A stretch of 64,000 nucleotides of DNA from Leclercia adecarboxylata (lineage in GTDB: Bacteria > Pseudomonadota > Gammaproteobacteria > Enterobacterales > Enterobacteriaceae). A model generated the notes under the pieces. The model was not told the origin of the DNA, made no database searches, and saw only the letters and a list, made by a program, of their open reading frames with translations. Below, piece after piece: positions 44,184-56,830 of this stretch. Position numbers and translations under genes: made by a program. The stretch covers positions 806,001 to 870,000 of the forward strand of contig NZ_CP035382.1 of assembly GCF_006874705.1 (NCBI RefSeq), read 5' to 3'. Within the stretch, counting starts at the first letter, position 1. Each line of letters begins with the position of its first letter.

Positions 44184-46889
44184 TTACTTAATGCCGATAA
44201 TTTTAATCGTAATGATCGAGACCGTGCCTGGCGGTACAAAACCGGGAACGCCCGCTTCACCGTAGGCCTGCTTCGCAGGAATATGCAGTTTTGCCTCCCC
44301 GCCCAGCCCGAGCTTTTTCACTACCGTCTGGAACAGCGGCGGTAAGTCTTTAACCCGGCTGGCGCGAACCTCTTTACTGGACATCACTTTTCCGGTGCCC
44401 AACACCTCATCAATTTCGGTAATGATCTCATTCTTGCCCGTAACCAGAGGTGCTTCACCCTGCTGAATCACCCGGTAGATGGCGCCATCCGGCAGTCGCT
44501 TGGCCCCCTTCTCATTCGCCGCCTTAGTCATGATCGCTTTACTCTGCTTTTCATTTTCGCTTTGCGTCGCGACAAACTGCTTTTTCTGTACCTGGTCCAG
44601 CGCGGCCAGCTCCTTCGAAAGCGCAGCGGGTGTCAGCTGGAGCTTATTGTTTACCTTATCGTCAAAGCCCTGCATAAAGGCGTTGAGATCGAGTTTTTTG
44701 TTCAGCCCGTCGAGCTTGCTCTTCTCACGCCCTGCCGCATCGCCATACCAGGTGCCAATGGCGTAGCTGGTCAGGGTATCTTTTGCTGCAGCTTTATCGA
44801 TCTTCATCCGCTGCTTATCCGCGCCCTCTTTTGCAGGTGCAGACTGGCTCTCTTTCAGCTTCTGGTTTTCGGCTGTCAGCGTTGCCAGAGAGGCGCTTTG
44901 CGTTTTCTGCTGCTCCTCAAGCGAGGCTTTTTGCGTCTGGAGCAGAGCCAGCTGCTTTTTCAGCTCCGCCGTCTCTTTCCCGGCGGTAGCCAGCTGGGTG
45001 ACCAGCGCACCGCTTTTGTCTTTCTCGCTGCCCACGTTATTTTTCTGAAGCGCCAACAGGGATTCCTGTGAAGCGATGACTTTTTTAGCGTCCTCCAGCT
45101 GGTTCTGGGCAATATCGACCTTGAACTTCTCGCTTTTAAGCTGTTTTTCCTGCTCGGCCATCCGGGTTTCCAGAGTGGCTTTTTGCAGGTTTAGCGCCGA
45201 CAGCTGGGATTTTAAGGCATCCACCTCTTTCACCGCGCCGCTGCTCTTGTCACTGCTGGTTTTGAGCGTGGCGAGCTGTGCGTCCAGCGCATTCTTTTGC
45301 GTTTGCAGATCGGCCAGGGCTTTGGTCAGGGTTGCGTTTTTCTCGCGGGTCTCTTTCAGCCCGGCCAGCTCTGTTTCCAGCGCCTTTTTCTGCGTCTGCA
45401 GGTCAGCCATCTCCTTCGCCAGCGCGGCGCTTTTCTCATTGGCCGCTTTCAGCGCGGCCAGCTGGGTATCCAGCGCTTTCTTCTGGGCCTGCAGATCGGT
45501 CAGCTCTTTAGTCAGAGCCGCGTTTTTCGCACTGGCTTCTTTCAGGGAGGCCAGCTGAGTATCCAGCGCTTTCTTCTGGGCCTGCAGGTCGGTCAGCTCC
45601 TGAAGCAGCTTCTCTTTGTCGCTTCCGGCGCTGCTCTTCTGCGCGGCCAGCTGGGACTCCTGCGAGGCGATGACTTTTTTGGCGTCTTCCAGCTGGTTCC
45701 TGGCAATCTCAGACTTTGTCTTTTCGCTGCTGAACACTTTTTCCTGTTCGGCCAGCCGGGTTTCCAGAGTGGCTTTTTGCAGGTTTAGCGCCGACAGCTG
45801 GGATTTTAAGGCATCGACCTCTTTCACCGCGCCGGTGCTCTTGTCACTGCTTGTTTTGAGCGTGGCGAGCTGTGCGTCCAGCGCATTCTTTTGCGTTTGC
45901 AGATCGGCCAGCGCTTTGGTCAGAGCCGCGTTTTTCGCACTGGCTTCTTTCAGGGAGGCCAGCTGAGTATCCAGCGCTTTCTTCTGCGTCTGCAGGTCGG
46001 TCAGCTCCTGAAGCAGCTTCTCTTTGTCGCTTCCGGCGCTGCTCTTCTGCGCGGCCAGCTGGGACTCCTGCAAGGCGATGACTTTTTTGGCGTCCTCAAG
46101 CTGGTTCTGGGCAACCTCAGACTTTGTCTTTTCGCTGCTGAACACTTTTTCCTGTTCGGCCAGCCGGGTTTCCAGGGTGGCTTTTTGCAGATTCAGCGCC
46201 GACAGCTGGGCTTTTAAGGCGTCGAGCTCTTTCGCCACGTCGATAGCCTGGGCGTTGTTCGCCTTGAGAGCGCTCAACTGCGTATCCAGCGCATTTTTCT
46301 GTACCTGCAGCTCGCTCAGGGCTTTAGTCAGTTCGGCGCGTTGTACGTTGGCGTTACGCAGTTGCTCTGCCAGTTCGGCATATTTTTGTTGATCGACGCC
46401 AGCTGGCTTCGGCAACGTCGCGATAAGGCTTTCGACGGCAAGTTTTTGTGCACTGCCTTCCGGCTGTGATTTAAGTCGGGCGATTGCCTGCTCCTTTTCC
46501 GCGACGCGCTCCTTCTCGTGGGCAACAGCCTGTTCCAGTAACGACTTTTCGCTTTCTACCGCGCTCAGCTGTTTATCTAATCCGGTGATGGTGGCATTAG
46601 CCTGGCGAAGCGCCTCGGTGAGGCGGGAAAGTTTGGCCTGGTCTACTGCAATGGCTTTGTCTTTTTTATCGGGCACGGCACGCGCCGACGGGCGGGCTGG
46701 CTCTGCTTTCGGCGGCGCCGCGTCCGGGGGATTCGTGTTGGCTTCTGAGGCAATGAAAGGATTGGTTGAACCGTTGCCGATAATTTTTTCGTTATTTAAA
46801 CGTTCCAACAAATCCGTTCCGGCTGAAAATGCTTTTCCACCCGATAATAACAATCCGCAGTACAATGCTGCGCTAAAGTATTTATTCAT
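44184..46889 (-). CDS. 901-aa periplasmic coiled-coil protein with degenerate FKBP end
   Basis: A 901-aa exported protein. A Sec signal peptide (about 1-22, LYCGLLLSGGKAFSA) is followed by a Pro/Ala-rich linker (about 50-80) and a giant coiled coil of about 570 residues (about 85-655). The coil is built from 31-residue repeats such as LQTQKKALDTQLASLKEASA. The last about 200 residues follow FkpA: a dimerisation-like part (DTLTSYAIGTWYG...LDLNAFMQGF), then an FKBP-like fold ending AYGEAGVPGFVPPGTVSI. The FKBP catalytic strand (YxGxLxDGxxFDSS) is not conserved, so it may be a chaperone or scaffold rather than an isomerase. It overlaps the lipoprotein gene by 4 bases (ATGA). It is absent from this place in E. 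coli K-12. Role unknown. Confidence 0.85.
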   Translation of the reverse strand: MNKYFSAALYCGLLLSGGKAFSAGTDLLERLNNEKIIGNGSTNPFIASEANTNPPDAAPPKAEPARPSARAVPDKKDKAIAVDQAKLSRLTEALRQANATITGLDKQLSAVESEKSLLEQAVAHEKERVAEKEQAIARLKSQPEGSAQKLAVESLIATLPKPAGVDQQKYAELAEQLRNANVQRAELTKALSELQVQKNALDTQLSALKANNAQAIDVAKELDALKAQLSALNLQKATLETRLAEQEKVFSSEKTKSEVAQNQLEDAKKVIALQESQLAAQKSSAGSDKEKLLQELTDLQTQKKALDTQLASLKEASAKNAALTKALADLQTQKNALDAQLATLKTSSDKSTGAVKEVDALKSQLSALNLQKATLETRLAEQEKVFSSEKTKSEIARNQLEDAKKVIASQESQLAAQKSSAGSDKEKLLQELTDLQAQKKALDTQLASLKEASAKNAALTKELTDLQAQKKALDTQLAALKAANEKSAALAKEMADLQTQKKALETELAGLKETREKNATLTKALADLQTQKNALDAQLATLKTSSDKSSGAVKEVDALKSQLSALNLQKATLETRMAEQEKQLKSEKFKVDIAQNQLEDAKKVIASQESLLALQKNNVGSEKDKSGALVTQLATAGKETAELKKQLALLQTQKASLEEQQKTQSASLATLTAENQKLKESQSAPAKEGADKQRMKIDKAAAKDTLTSYAIGTWYGDAAGREKSKLDGLNKKLDLNAFMQGFDDKVNNKLQLTPAALSKELAALDQVQKKQFVATQSENEKQSKAIMTKAANEKGAKRLPDGAIYRVIQQGEAPLVTGKNEIITEIDEVLGTGKVMSSKEVRASRVKDLPPLFQTVVKKLGLGGEAKLHIPAKQAYGEAGVPGFVPPGTVSIITIKIIGIK
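45186..46220. repeat. Near-identical long DNA repeats inside the coiled-coil gene
   Basis: The same coding segment recurs with its anchor (CAG-TTTAGCGCCGACAGC or a close variant) at 45186, 45780 and 46188. Spacings are 594 and 408 bases, that is 198 and 136 codons; the larger equals the smaller plus two 31-codon units. Copies differ at few bases, so unequal recombination could change the protein length. Confidence 0.75.
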
Positions 46890-47254
46890 AACTTATTCAT
46901 TTCATTGGCACGGTTCATCATGTTGGTATAAACCGTATTACGAATCCTTACGCATACCAGCGACAGTTTTTTATTAATTTCGGTCAGCATAACTTCTGAA
47001 GCGTTATCATCAACCAGAGATTTATTCGATTCGTAAATTTTATAGTTTTTATTAATATTATCAAATTGCTTACGATAGGACTCATATGCCGCCGGATCGA
47101 GCTTTTGCAGCGCGGAGAACTCCTGGTAGCACTGCACCTCCTGCTTGCGCTCAGCGGGTGCTTTGGCGATAGGCGTTGTAACGGGTTTAGAGCTGCAGGC
47201 AGACAGGAGAAGAGCGGAAAAAAGAATCGCGGTGCCAGTCAAATAAACTTTCAT
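46886..47254 (-). CDS. Small lipoprotein, partner of the coiled-coil protein
   Basis: A 122-aa predicted lipoprotein: MKVYLTGTAILFSALLLSACSSKP, with the lipobox LSAC. The mature part has two further Cys (QCYQEFS and LVCVRIR) and a charged helical body; it is not a family I know. AGAGGG lies five bases before the ATG at 47252-47254; longer frames upstream are not protein-like. Its stop overlaps the start of the 901-aa gene, so the two are translationally coupled and probably act together at the envelope. SSKP after Cys suggests the outer membrane. Confidence 0.82.
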   Translation of the reverse strand: MKVYLTGTAILFSALLLSACSSKPVTTPIAKAPAERKQEVQCYQEFSALQKLDPAAYESYRKQFDNINKNYKIYESNKSLVDDNASEVMLTEINKKLSLVCVRIRNTVYTNMMNRANEMNKL

Positions 47255-47443
47255 AAATCCCTCTGAATTATTATCTATTCCATGAAATATTAACGCATCT
47301 ATAATTACAGTGAATGAGCGCCAACATATCATCCATAGATATAATATATATAAATAACTATCATGCGTTGATTGCAATAATAGAGAGAAAGAGAGGGATG
47401 CACAACGAGAGATAGGCTTTTAGGAATTTATAAAGAAACTAAT

Positions 47444-47479
47444 ATTACCCGACACACTCCTTGCTGAGGGCCGGGTAAT
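47444..47479 (-). terminator. Possible luxS terminator
   Basis: ATTACCCG (47444-47451) and CGGGTAAT (47472-47479) are exact inverted arms, directly after the luxS stop on the minus strand. The U-run is poor (ATTAGTTTC). Confidence 0.5.
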
Positions 47480-47482
47480 TTG

Positions 47483-47998
47483 CTAGATGTGCAGTTCCTG
47501 CAGTTTATCTTTAGGCAGCGCCAGCTCTTCGTTGCTGTTAACGCGAACGTCACGCTCAAGAATATGACGAGCAATCTCCTGGGCTTCTTCCAGAGAGTGC
47601 ATCTGGTACGTACCGCACTGGTAAACGTTCAGCTCAGGGATCTGGTTCTGCTCTTTTACCTTGAGCACGTCTTCCATCGCAGCTTTCCACGCATCTGCGA
47701 CGCGTTTCTCTTCAGGCACGCCAATCAGGCTCATGTAGAAACCAGTACGGCAACCCATTGGGGAGATATCGATGATCTCAACGCCGTTGCCGTTCAGGTG
47801 ATCGCGCATGAAACCGGCAAACAGGTGCTCCAGAGTGTGAATACCTTTTTCCGGCATCACTTCTTTGTTAGGTACGCAGAAACGCAGGTCGAAAACGGTG
47901 ATCGTGTCGCCGTGCGGGGTATGCATGGTCTTCGCAACGCGTACAGCTGGTGCTTCCATACGGGTATGGTCGACAGTAAAGCTATCTAATAACGGCAT
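47483..47998 (-). CDS. luxS: S-ribosylhomocysteine lyase LuxS
   Basis: A 171-aa metalloenzyme that splits S-ribosylhomocysteine to homocysteine and DPD, the autoinducer-2 precursor. The metal site HTLEH (HxxEH) and the GCRTGFYMS loop with Cys are intact. It recycles the activated methyl group. MicA is encoded divergently just upstream. Confidence 0.97.
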   Translation of the reverse strand: MPLLDSFTVDHTRMEAPAVRVAKTMHTPHGDTITVFDLRFCVPNKEVMPEKGIHTLEHLFAGFMRDHLNGNGVEIIDISPMGCRTGFYMSLIGVPEEKRVADAWKAAMEDVLKVKEQNQIPELNVYQCGTYQMHSLEEAQEIARHILERDVRVNSNEELALPKDKLQELHI

Positions 47999-48035
47999 AC
48001 GTCACCTCCGATAGTGATTTTTTTTTAAAAAAAAT

Positions 48036-48062
48036 GAACTCTTCTTTTCAACGCGAGTCTGA
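48036..48062 (+). promoter_or_regulatory. Sigma-E promoter of micA
   Basis: GAACTC (48036-48041), a 16-base spacer and TCTGA (48058-48062) match the sigma-E consensus. The start would be at about 48069. Confidence 0.85.
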
Positions 48063-48068
48063 GTATAT

Positions 48069-48142
48069 GAAAGACGCGCATTTGTTATCATCATCCCTGT
48101 TCTTCAGAGATGTTATTTTGGCCACAGAGATGTGGCCTTTTT
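48069..48142 (+). ncRNA. micA: Small RNA MicA
   Basis: The 5' part GAAAGACGCGCATTTGTTAT is the MicA seed region that pairs with ompA and other porin mRNAs through Hfq. The RNA ends with the stem GGCCACA / TGTGGCC (48120-48137) and a U-run (48138-48142). Position between luxS and gshA is as in E. coli. It is about 74 nt long. The terminator loop differs from the E. coli one, but the seed is kept. Confidence 0.94.
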
Positions 48143-48150
48143 CTTTTCTG

Positions 48151-49695
48151 TCAGGCCTGTTTCGCCAGGAAATCGGCAAACGACTCGGTATCCGCCGCTT
48201 CAATCTCTCTCTGACGCACCACTGACGCGTCGCGCTCCGCCGCAAAATCGGCTTCGCTTAACACCTCCAGCGGCTCCTGCTGCAGCATATCGCGATACTC
48301 TGCCGCCAGCGCACGACCTGTACCGCCAATCCCCTGATCAATCATAGAACGCAGAATGCGCGCCGAGAATGTCAGCTCAGGATTATCAAAGCTTTCGACC
48401 AGCCGATCGCAAACCTGCTGATACTCTTCCCCACCGTAAACGCTGTCCAGCGTGTGGGCGACGCGCTTCAGATCGCGGAACAGATCTTTACCCACCTGCT
48501 GTAACGGGAACTGCGCCGTCTGGCAACCGATGCCCAGCGTCAGGCCAGGTTTGCGCCCTTCGAGGATCACCCGGTTCCAGTTGGTGCGGGTGCAGAGCAG
48601 TTCGTCAGCGCTCATTTCTGGCGCATCCGCCAGTACGCACCAGACCATAAACAGATCAAGGAAGCGTACCTGCTGCTCATCCACACCAATCGGTGAGAAC
48701 GGGTTGATATCCAGGGAGCGCACTTCGATATACTCAATACCGCCGCGTTGCAGAGCATCTGACGGCGTCTCGCCGCTGCGGGTGACACGTTTTGGACGGA
48801 TCGGCGCGTAAAGTTCGTTCTCAATCTGCAAAACGTTAGTGTTGATTTGCAGGCGCTTACCGTCTTTCTCGAGCCCGATTTCGTCGTACGCTTCCGACGG
48901 CGTTTTGATCGCCCGCTTCAATCCTGCCACATACTCGTGCAATTCGTTAAAGGTAATTCCGAGATTGCTTTGCGATTTATTGGTATAACCCAGATCGCTG
49001 AGGCGCAGAGAGGTCGCGTACGGCAGGTAATACATGCCGCAATCGGTCTTCTCGAACGGCAACGTGGTCGGTTTGCCCTGCAGGAACGAGGAGCAAATCG
49101 CCGGCGATGCGCCGAACAGATACGGAATGACCCAGCCAAAGCGATAGTAGTTACGGATCAGGCGGAAGTAGCCCGCAGAGATCGCCTCTTTGTCCGTCTC
49201 GCCGCACTTCGCCTGCCAGAATGCCATCGGCAGTGAGAAGTTATAATGCACGCCAGAAATCGTCTGCATCAGCGCGCCGTAGCGGTTTTTCAGCCCTTCT
49301 CGATAGAGCGTTTTCAGACGACCAATATTTGACGTGCCGTACTGCGCAAGTTCAATGTCCTGGCCCTGCTCGATATAGCAAGGCATGCTGAGTGGCCACA
49401 TACGCTCATCACCCAGATTGCGGGCACTGTAGCGGTGAATATCACGCATAATCTTCAGCATGTGGTCAATATCGCCATCGACCGGGGTGATGAACTCAAG
49501 CAGCGCTTCAGCGAAATCAGTCGTGATCCACTTATGGGTCAGCGCTGAACCCAACGCCTGTGGATGGCCCGTCGTTGCAAGACTGCCATCCGCGTTAACG
49601 CGCAGCGTTTCGCGCTCAAGACCACGCTGAATACCCTTCAGAGCCTGAGGGTGGTTTTCCAGCCAGGCCAGTGCCTGTGATACGTCCGGGATCAA
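48151..49695 (-). CDS. gshA: Glutamate-cysteine ligase GshA
   Basis: A 514-aa enzyme for the first step of glutathione synthesis. The start [20 protein letters not shown] and the [21 protein letters not shown] and [14 protein letters not shown] segments match E. coli. It uses a TTG start (complement of 49693-49695) behind GGGAGG, as in E. coli. It is four residues shorter than the E. coli protein because of a gap near residue 167. Confidence 0.96.
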   Translation of the reverse strand: MIPDVSQALAWLENHPQALKGIQRGLERETLRVNADGSLATTGHPQALGSALTHKWITTDFAEALLEFITPVDGDIDHMLKIMRDIHRYSARNLGDERMWPLSMPCYIEQGQDIELAQYGTSNIGRLKTLYREGLKNRYGALMQTISGVHYNFSLPMAFWQAKCGETDKEAISAGYFRLIRNYYRFGWVIPYLFGASPAICSSFLQGKPTTLPFEKTDCGMYYLPYATSLRLSDLGYTNKSQSNLGITFNELHEYVAGLKRAIKTPSEAYDEIGLEKDGKRLQINTNVLQIENELYAPIRPKRVTRSGETPSDALQRGGIEYIEVRSLDINPFSPIGVDEQQVRFLDLFMVWCVLADAPEMSADELLCTRTNWNRVILEGRKPGLTLGIGCQTAQFPLQQVGKDLFRDLKRVAHTLDSVYGGEEYQQVCDRLVESFDNPELTFSARILRSMIDQGIGGTGRALAAEYRDMLQQEPLEVLSEADFAAERDASVVRQREIEAADTESFADFLAKQA

Positions 49696-49766
49696 TTCGA
49701 CCTCCCGCCTGTCAAAATCATTTTATTTAGCATAATTGTAATGGTTCATGGTCACAAACAGTCCAA

Positions 49767-50195
49767 TTAGTGCCACCACGTCATGCCCTGTAAAGTCACA
49801 ACCGCCACGAGAACGTAGCGCAGCGCCTTGCCGAGGCATAAAAAAAAGAGCACGGGCCCCCAGGAGATGCGCATCCATCCCGCCAGCAGGCACAGTAAAT
49901 CACCGATTACCGGCATCCAGCTTAGTAAAAGCGTGGCAGCCCCATAGCGTTTTAGCCAGCCGACTGCCTTTTCCTGCCAGCGCGATGTTTTGCGTAGCGG
50001 AAAGAATCGCCCAAGAATAACGTTAGTCAGCCCTCCAAAGCTATTACCCATTGTTGCTATTAACACGAGCAACCAGGGCTGACTTACGTCGGACAACAGC
50101 ATCGCCACCAGTACCACTTCCGAATTTCCCGGCAGGAGAGTGGCGCTTAAAAAACTGCTGGCGAAGAGTGAGGTCAGTGACAGCAGGTCACTCAC
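49767..50195 (-). CDS. yqaA: DedA-like membrane protein YqaA
   Basis: A 142-aa inner-membrane protein of the SNARE-associated/DedA (VTT) family. The N-terminal part has SATLLPGNSEVVLV and later a GNSFGGLTNVILGRF loop; the second half has SWMPVIGDLLCLLAGW. Probably linked to membrane lipid handling. It overlaps yqaB by four bases (ATGA). Confidence 0.92.
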   Translation of the reverse strand: MSDLLSLTSLFASSFLSATLLPGNSEVVLVAMLLSDVSQPWLLVLIATMGNSFGGLTNVILGRFFPLRKTSRWQEKAVGWLKRYGAATLLLSWMPVIGDLLCLLAGWMRISWGPVLFFLCLGKALRYVLVAVVTLQGMTWWH

Positions 50196-50758
50196 AGTAA
50201 GCGAACGTCCACCGCATCCATGCCGGCAGCGTGTGCTGCCTGAATGCCGAAGTCGGCATCTTCAAATACGACGCACCTGGCAGCGGGCACACCCATAAGC
50301 TCTGCGCACAGCAGAAAGGTGTCCGGGGCGGGCTTGTGGTTTTTAACATGATCGGCGGCGACAACGGCAGAAAAATAGTGGCGCAGGCCAAGATGGTTGA
50401 GCAGTGCCTCTGCGATCGCGCTCTCACTGCCCGTCCCGACCGACATCGGACGACGTCCGTGCCACTCTTTTACCACTTCAATTAATGGCAAAGGGCGCAC
50501 GGTGTCTAACAGCATCGCTTTTACCGCATCGGTTTTTTCACGCGCGAGCTGATGGGGGTCGAGATCGGCCTGATTCAGTTCAATCACGGCCTGCGCAATA
50601 CGCCAGGTGGGGGATCCGTTGAGGGCAATCATCGCCTGTAAGTCGAAACGCATTCCGTAACGGCCGAGGACATCAGTCCAGGCTTTACGATGCGTTGGCT
50701 CGGTGTCCAGGATGGTGCCATCCATATCGAAGATCAAACCGTCATACTGTGCGTACAT
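50192..50758 (-). CDS. yqaB: HAD phosphatase YqaB (fructose-1-phosphate type)
   Basis: A 188-aa haloacid-dehalogenase phosphatase. The nucleophile motif is FDMDGTILDTEP. Motif II is SVGTGSE, the basic residue lies in HVKNHKPAPDTFL, and motif IV is VFEDADFGIQAA. The E. coli enzyme acts on fructose-1-phosphate and related sugars. Confidence 0.94.
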   Translation of the reverse strand: MYAQYDGLIFDMDGTILDTEPTHRKAWTDVLGRYGMRFDLQAMIALNGSPTWRIAQAVIELNQADLDPHQLAREKTDAVKAMLLDTVRPLPLIEVVKEWHGRRPMSVGTGSESAIAEALLNHLGLRHYFSAVVAADHVKNHKPAPDTFLLCAELMGVPAARCVVFEDADFGIQAAHAAGMDAVDVRLL

Positions 50759-50874
50759 CGTGCTCTCGCAGAAGGATTACAAAACGTTACTTTAACGTAA
50801 ACAAGGAGTTTTGTCGCTGACTGTGAAGATGATTGCTGACGGAAAGTCGAAGGAATAAACAATGAGGGAGAAGA

Positions 50875-50951
50875 TGGTGCATCCGGGAGGATTCGAACCT
50901 CCGACCGCTCGGTTCGTAGCCGAGTACTCTATCCAGCTGAGCTACGGATGC
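50875..50951 (-). tRNA. tRNA-Arg (ACG)
   Basis: 77 bases including an encoded CCA. Acceptor GCATCCG/CGGATGC, anticodon loop CTACGAA (ACG) and T-arm GGTTCGAATC are standard. Fourth and last copy of the array. Confidence 0.97.
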
Positions 50952-50980
50952 ATCAGGGCACTTCTGTAGAAAATAGTAAA

Positions 50981-51057
50981 TGGTGCATCCGGGAGGATTC
51001 GAACCTCCGACCGCTCGGTTCGTAGCCGAGTACTCTATCCAGCTGAGCTACGGATGC
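50981..51057 (-). tRNA. tRNA-Arg (ACG)
   Basis: 77 bases, same sequence as the neighbour copies, encoded CCA, anticodon ACG. Confidence 0.97.
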
Positions 51058-51122
51058 ATCGGGATTTACTACTGTTACTGCTGATACTCAGTATTGCTTC
51101 ATAAGCAACACAAAGTAAAAGA

Positions 51123-51199
51123 TGGTGCATCCGGGAGGATTCGAACCTCCGACCGCTCGGTTCGTAGCCGAGTACTCTATCCAGCTGAGCTACGGATGC
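51123..51199 (-). tRNA. tRNA-Arg (ACG)
   Basis: 77 bases, same sequence as the neighbour copies, encoded CCA, anticodon ACG. Confidence 0.97.
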
Positions 51200-51263
51200 A
51201 TCAGGATTTACTACTGTACTACTCGATACTCATATCACTTCGAAAGCAATATGAAGTAATAGA

Positions 51264-51390
51264 TGGTGCATCCGGGAGTATTACTCGGCTGCGCCTCGCC
51301 CTACGGGTCGTTGCTAAAGCAACGCTATCCTCCCTGGTGCTCGCGATTATCTCGCAGAACATGAAATAACAGTTTAACTGCTATCTCGGA
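51264..51390 (-). ncRNA. rtT-like tRNA-linked repeat
   Basis: The 15 bases at 51264-51278 copy exactly the 3' end of tRNA-Arg (CTCCCGGATGCACCA on the minus strand) but no tRNA body is attached. They are joined to about 110 bases with ACTCGGCTGCGCCTCGCCCT, the GTTGC-taaa-GCAAC stem and a TCCTCCC segment. The build is that of rtT elements in tyrT-type operons, which start from a copied tRNA 3' end and are released by tRNA processing. The exact ends are not certain. Confidence 0.5.
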
Positions 51391-51395
51391 GAATA

Positions 51396-51472
51396 TGGTG
51401 CATCCGGGAGGATTCGAACCTCCGACCGCTCGGTTCGTAGCCGAGTACTCTATCCAGCTGAGCTACGGATGC
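51396..51472 (-). tRNA. tRNA-Arg (ACG)
   Basis: 77 bases, encoded CCA, anticodon ACG. First Arg copy in the transcript, 4 bases after tRNA-Ser. Confidence 0.97.
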
Positions 51473-51476
51473 AAAA

Positions 51477-51569
51477 TGGCGGTGAGGCGGGGATTCGAAC
51501 CCCGGATGCAGCTTTTGACCGCATACTCCCTTAGCAGGGGAGCGCCTTCAGCCTCTCGGCCACCTCACC
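51477..51569 (-). tRNA. serV: tRNA-Ser (GCT)
   Basis: 93 bases with a long variable arm, encoded GCCA end, anticodon loop CTGCTAA (GCT). Position next to the Arg array and csrA matches E. coli serV. Confidence 0.97.
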
Positions 51570-51911
51570 ACACAACGCCTCTTTCGAGTGCTTCGAGCAA
51601 CTCGTTAAGAGCTTCTCGTCGCTGCGTGGCGCATATATTACTTTCTGGGACTTATAAGTCAAACAATTTTCCACAAGCTTTTATCGTTTGCACAAATCAC
51701 AGGCAATTCGCATGTAAAACCCGCAAAGAGGGTGTTTTATAAACGGATTTTGCAGGCCTGCTGGCAGTTATGTAGGGGTATAAAAGGGATGTCGGACAGA
51801 GAAAGGGTGTGACAGAAGGTTAAAAAGAGAGCAATTGAAATCGAACGGTAACTTTTGACAAGGAATATATCAGGAGGGTTGCGTCTCGCCAGACAGCGAG
51901 ACGCGATAATA
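51570..51911. other. Intergenic stretch tRNA-Ser to csrA
   Basis: About 340 bases. It holds the tRNA operon promoter (51634-51662). No gene is supported between that and the csrA stop at 51912. A clear csrA terminator was not seen. Confidence 0.6.
51634..51662 (-). promoter_or_regulatory. tRNA operon promoter with GC-rich discriminator
   Basis: On the minus strand TTGACT (51662-51657), a 17-base spacer, AATATA (51639-51634), then GCGCCACGC. The GC-rich discriminator is typical of stringently controlled stable-RNA promoters. It would serve serV and the four Arg genes. Confidence 0.75.
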
Positions 51912-52097
51912 TCAGTAACTGGACTGCTGGGATTTTTCAGCCTGGATACGCTGGTAGATCTCTTCACGATGAACAGAGACTTCTTTAGGGGCGTTCACAC
52001 CAATACGTACCTGGTTGCCCTTTACCCCTAAAACTGTCACGGTGACCTCATCCCCAATCATGAGGGTCTCACCAACTCGACGAGTCAGAATCAGCAT
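51912..52097 (-). CDS. csrA: Carbon storage regulator CsrA
   Basis: A 61-aa RNA-binding protein, the same length as in E. coli and nearly the same sequence: [18 protein letters not shown] at the start and [16 protein letters not shown] at the end. It binds GGA motifs in mRNA leaders. AAGGAG precedes the ATG. Confidence 0.98.
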
Positions 52098-52292
52098 TCT
52101 TTGCTCCTTGAAAGATTAAAAGAGTCGGGTCTCTTGTATCCCGGCATTATCCATCATATAACGCCAAAAAGTAAGCGATGACAAACACGTAATGTGTAGG
52201 TAGTCACGGCATCACAATCTGTTAAACGTAAGTTTAGCCGATATACACAAACTCAACCTGACTTTATCATTATCGATAGCGTAGAGCGCAGT

Positions 52293-52318
52293 ACGCCATA
52301 ACGTTGTCGTTATGGCGT
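52293..52318 (-). terminator. Hairpin after alaS
   Basis: ACGCCATAAC (52293-52302) and GTTATGGCGT (52309-52318) form a perfect 10-bp stem with a six-base loop, 20 bases after the alaS stop. No U-run. Confidence 0.45.
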
Positions 52319-52338
52319 CTGTGTACGCTTTGTAATTA

Positions 52339-54966
<2,628 letters not shown>

Positions 54967-55097
54967 AATTATCCTGAAATCAAGCTAACGAAATGTCACA
55001 GCCGGTCACTACACAACCTTTGTTGGACGGACCAGCTACTGAAAAAAGTGGGAATAAGATAAGTTTTCTTTAAAGGGAAGTAAAATCCCGCATGCGT

Positions 55098-55598
55098 TCA
55101 ATCGGTAAAATTACGCCAGATATCCTGAATATCCTCCATCAGGAAGCCGCGATAAAGCAAAAAGCGCTGGATTTTGACTTTTTCTGAAAACTCACGCGGC
55201 AAAGGTTCCCCATACTTCCGGACAGCCTGTTCCCGCGCCAGCTCGCACCAGTCAATCTCGCATTCACGCATCGCCTTTTCGCTGGTTTCACGCGGGATAC
55301 CTTTTTGATTAAGCTCCTGGCGGATGCGCGCCGGACCGTAGCCTTTCCGGCTGCGGCTGGCGATGAAGCGTGAGACAAAACGGGTATCGTCCAGATAGCT
55401 GTGCTCATAGCACCAGGCAACGACCCGATCGTAATCTTCTGCCGTGGCATCGATAGCCTCTGGCCCGTTTTTGCTCATTACCGGCGCGGCGAGTTTGCGG
55501 CGCAGTTCCTGCTCGCTGTGGTCACGAACAGCAAGAATGCGTACCGCCCGATCCAGCAGACGGTTATAAGCCGGACGACGTGCTGTGGATTCATTCAT
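55098..55598 (-). CDS. recX: RecA regulator RecX
   Basis: A 166-aa helical-repeat protein that binds RecA filaments and limits their growth. [33 protein letters not shown] and QRFLLYRGF are RecX repeat motifs. It lies downstream of recA, expressed by partial readthrough of the terminator at 55631-55662. Confidence 0.95.
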   Translation of the reverse strand: MNESTARRPAYNRLLDRAVRILAVRDHSEQELRRKLAAPVMSKNGPEAIDATAEDYDRVVAWCYEHSYLDDTRFVSRFIASRSRKGYGPARIRQELNQKGIPRETSEKAMRECEIDWCELAREQAVRKYGEPLPREFSEKVKIQRFLLYRGFLMEDIQDIWRNFTD

Positions 55599-55630
55599 AG
55601 ATAAACCTGCTGCAATAAAAGCAAAAATTA

Positions 55631-55662
55631 AAAAGCAAAAAGGGCCGCACTAAGCGACCCTT
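55631..55662 (-). terminator. recA terminator (leaky into recX)
   Basis: GGGCCGC (55642-55648) pairs with GCGACCC (55654-55660) with one G:U pair. The minus strand continues with TTTTTGCTTTT. In E. coli a share of transcripts passes this point to make RecX. Confidence 0.75.
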
Positions 55663-55680
55663 GTTTATTACATCTGTTTA

Positions 55681-56748
<1,068 letters not shown>

Positions 56749-56802
56749 TCATGCCGGGTGAAACAACTGCGCTTCACCTTGGATTTCTGTTCTGTTGCAG
56801 CA

Positions 56803-56830
56803 ATTATACTGTATGCTCATACAGTATCAA
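56803..56830 (-). promoter_or_regulatory. recA promoter with LexA box
   Basis: On the minus strand TTGATA (56830-56825), 16 bases, TATAAT (56808-56803). The spacer is itself the LexA box CTGTATGAGCATACAG (56824-56809). This is the E. coli recA arrangement. The -35 also overlaps the last bases of pncC. Confidence 0.97.

Noticed and set aside
49748..50020. Short plus-strand frame over yqaA
   Set aside because: Antisense shadow of yqaA.
50875..51472. Four identical 77-base repeats as a mobile or CRISPR-like repeat
   Set aside because: They are intact tRNA-Arg genes with encoded CCA.
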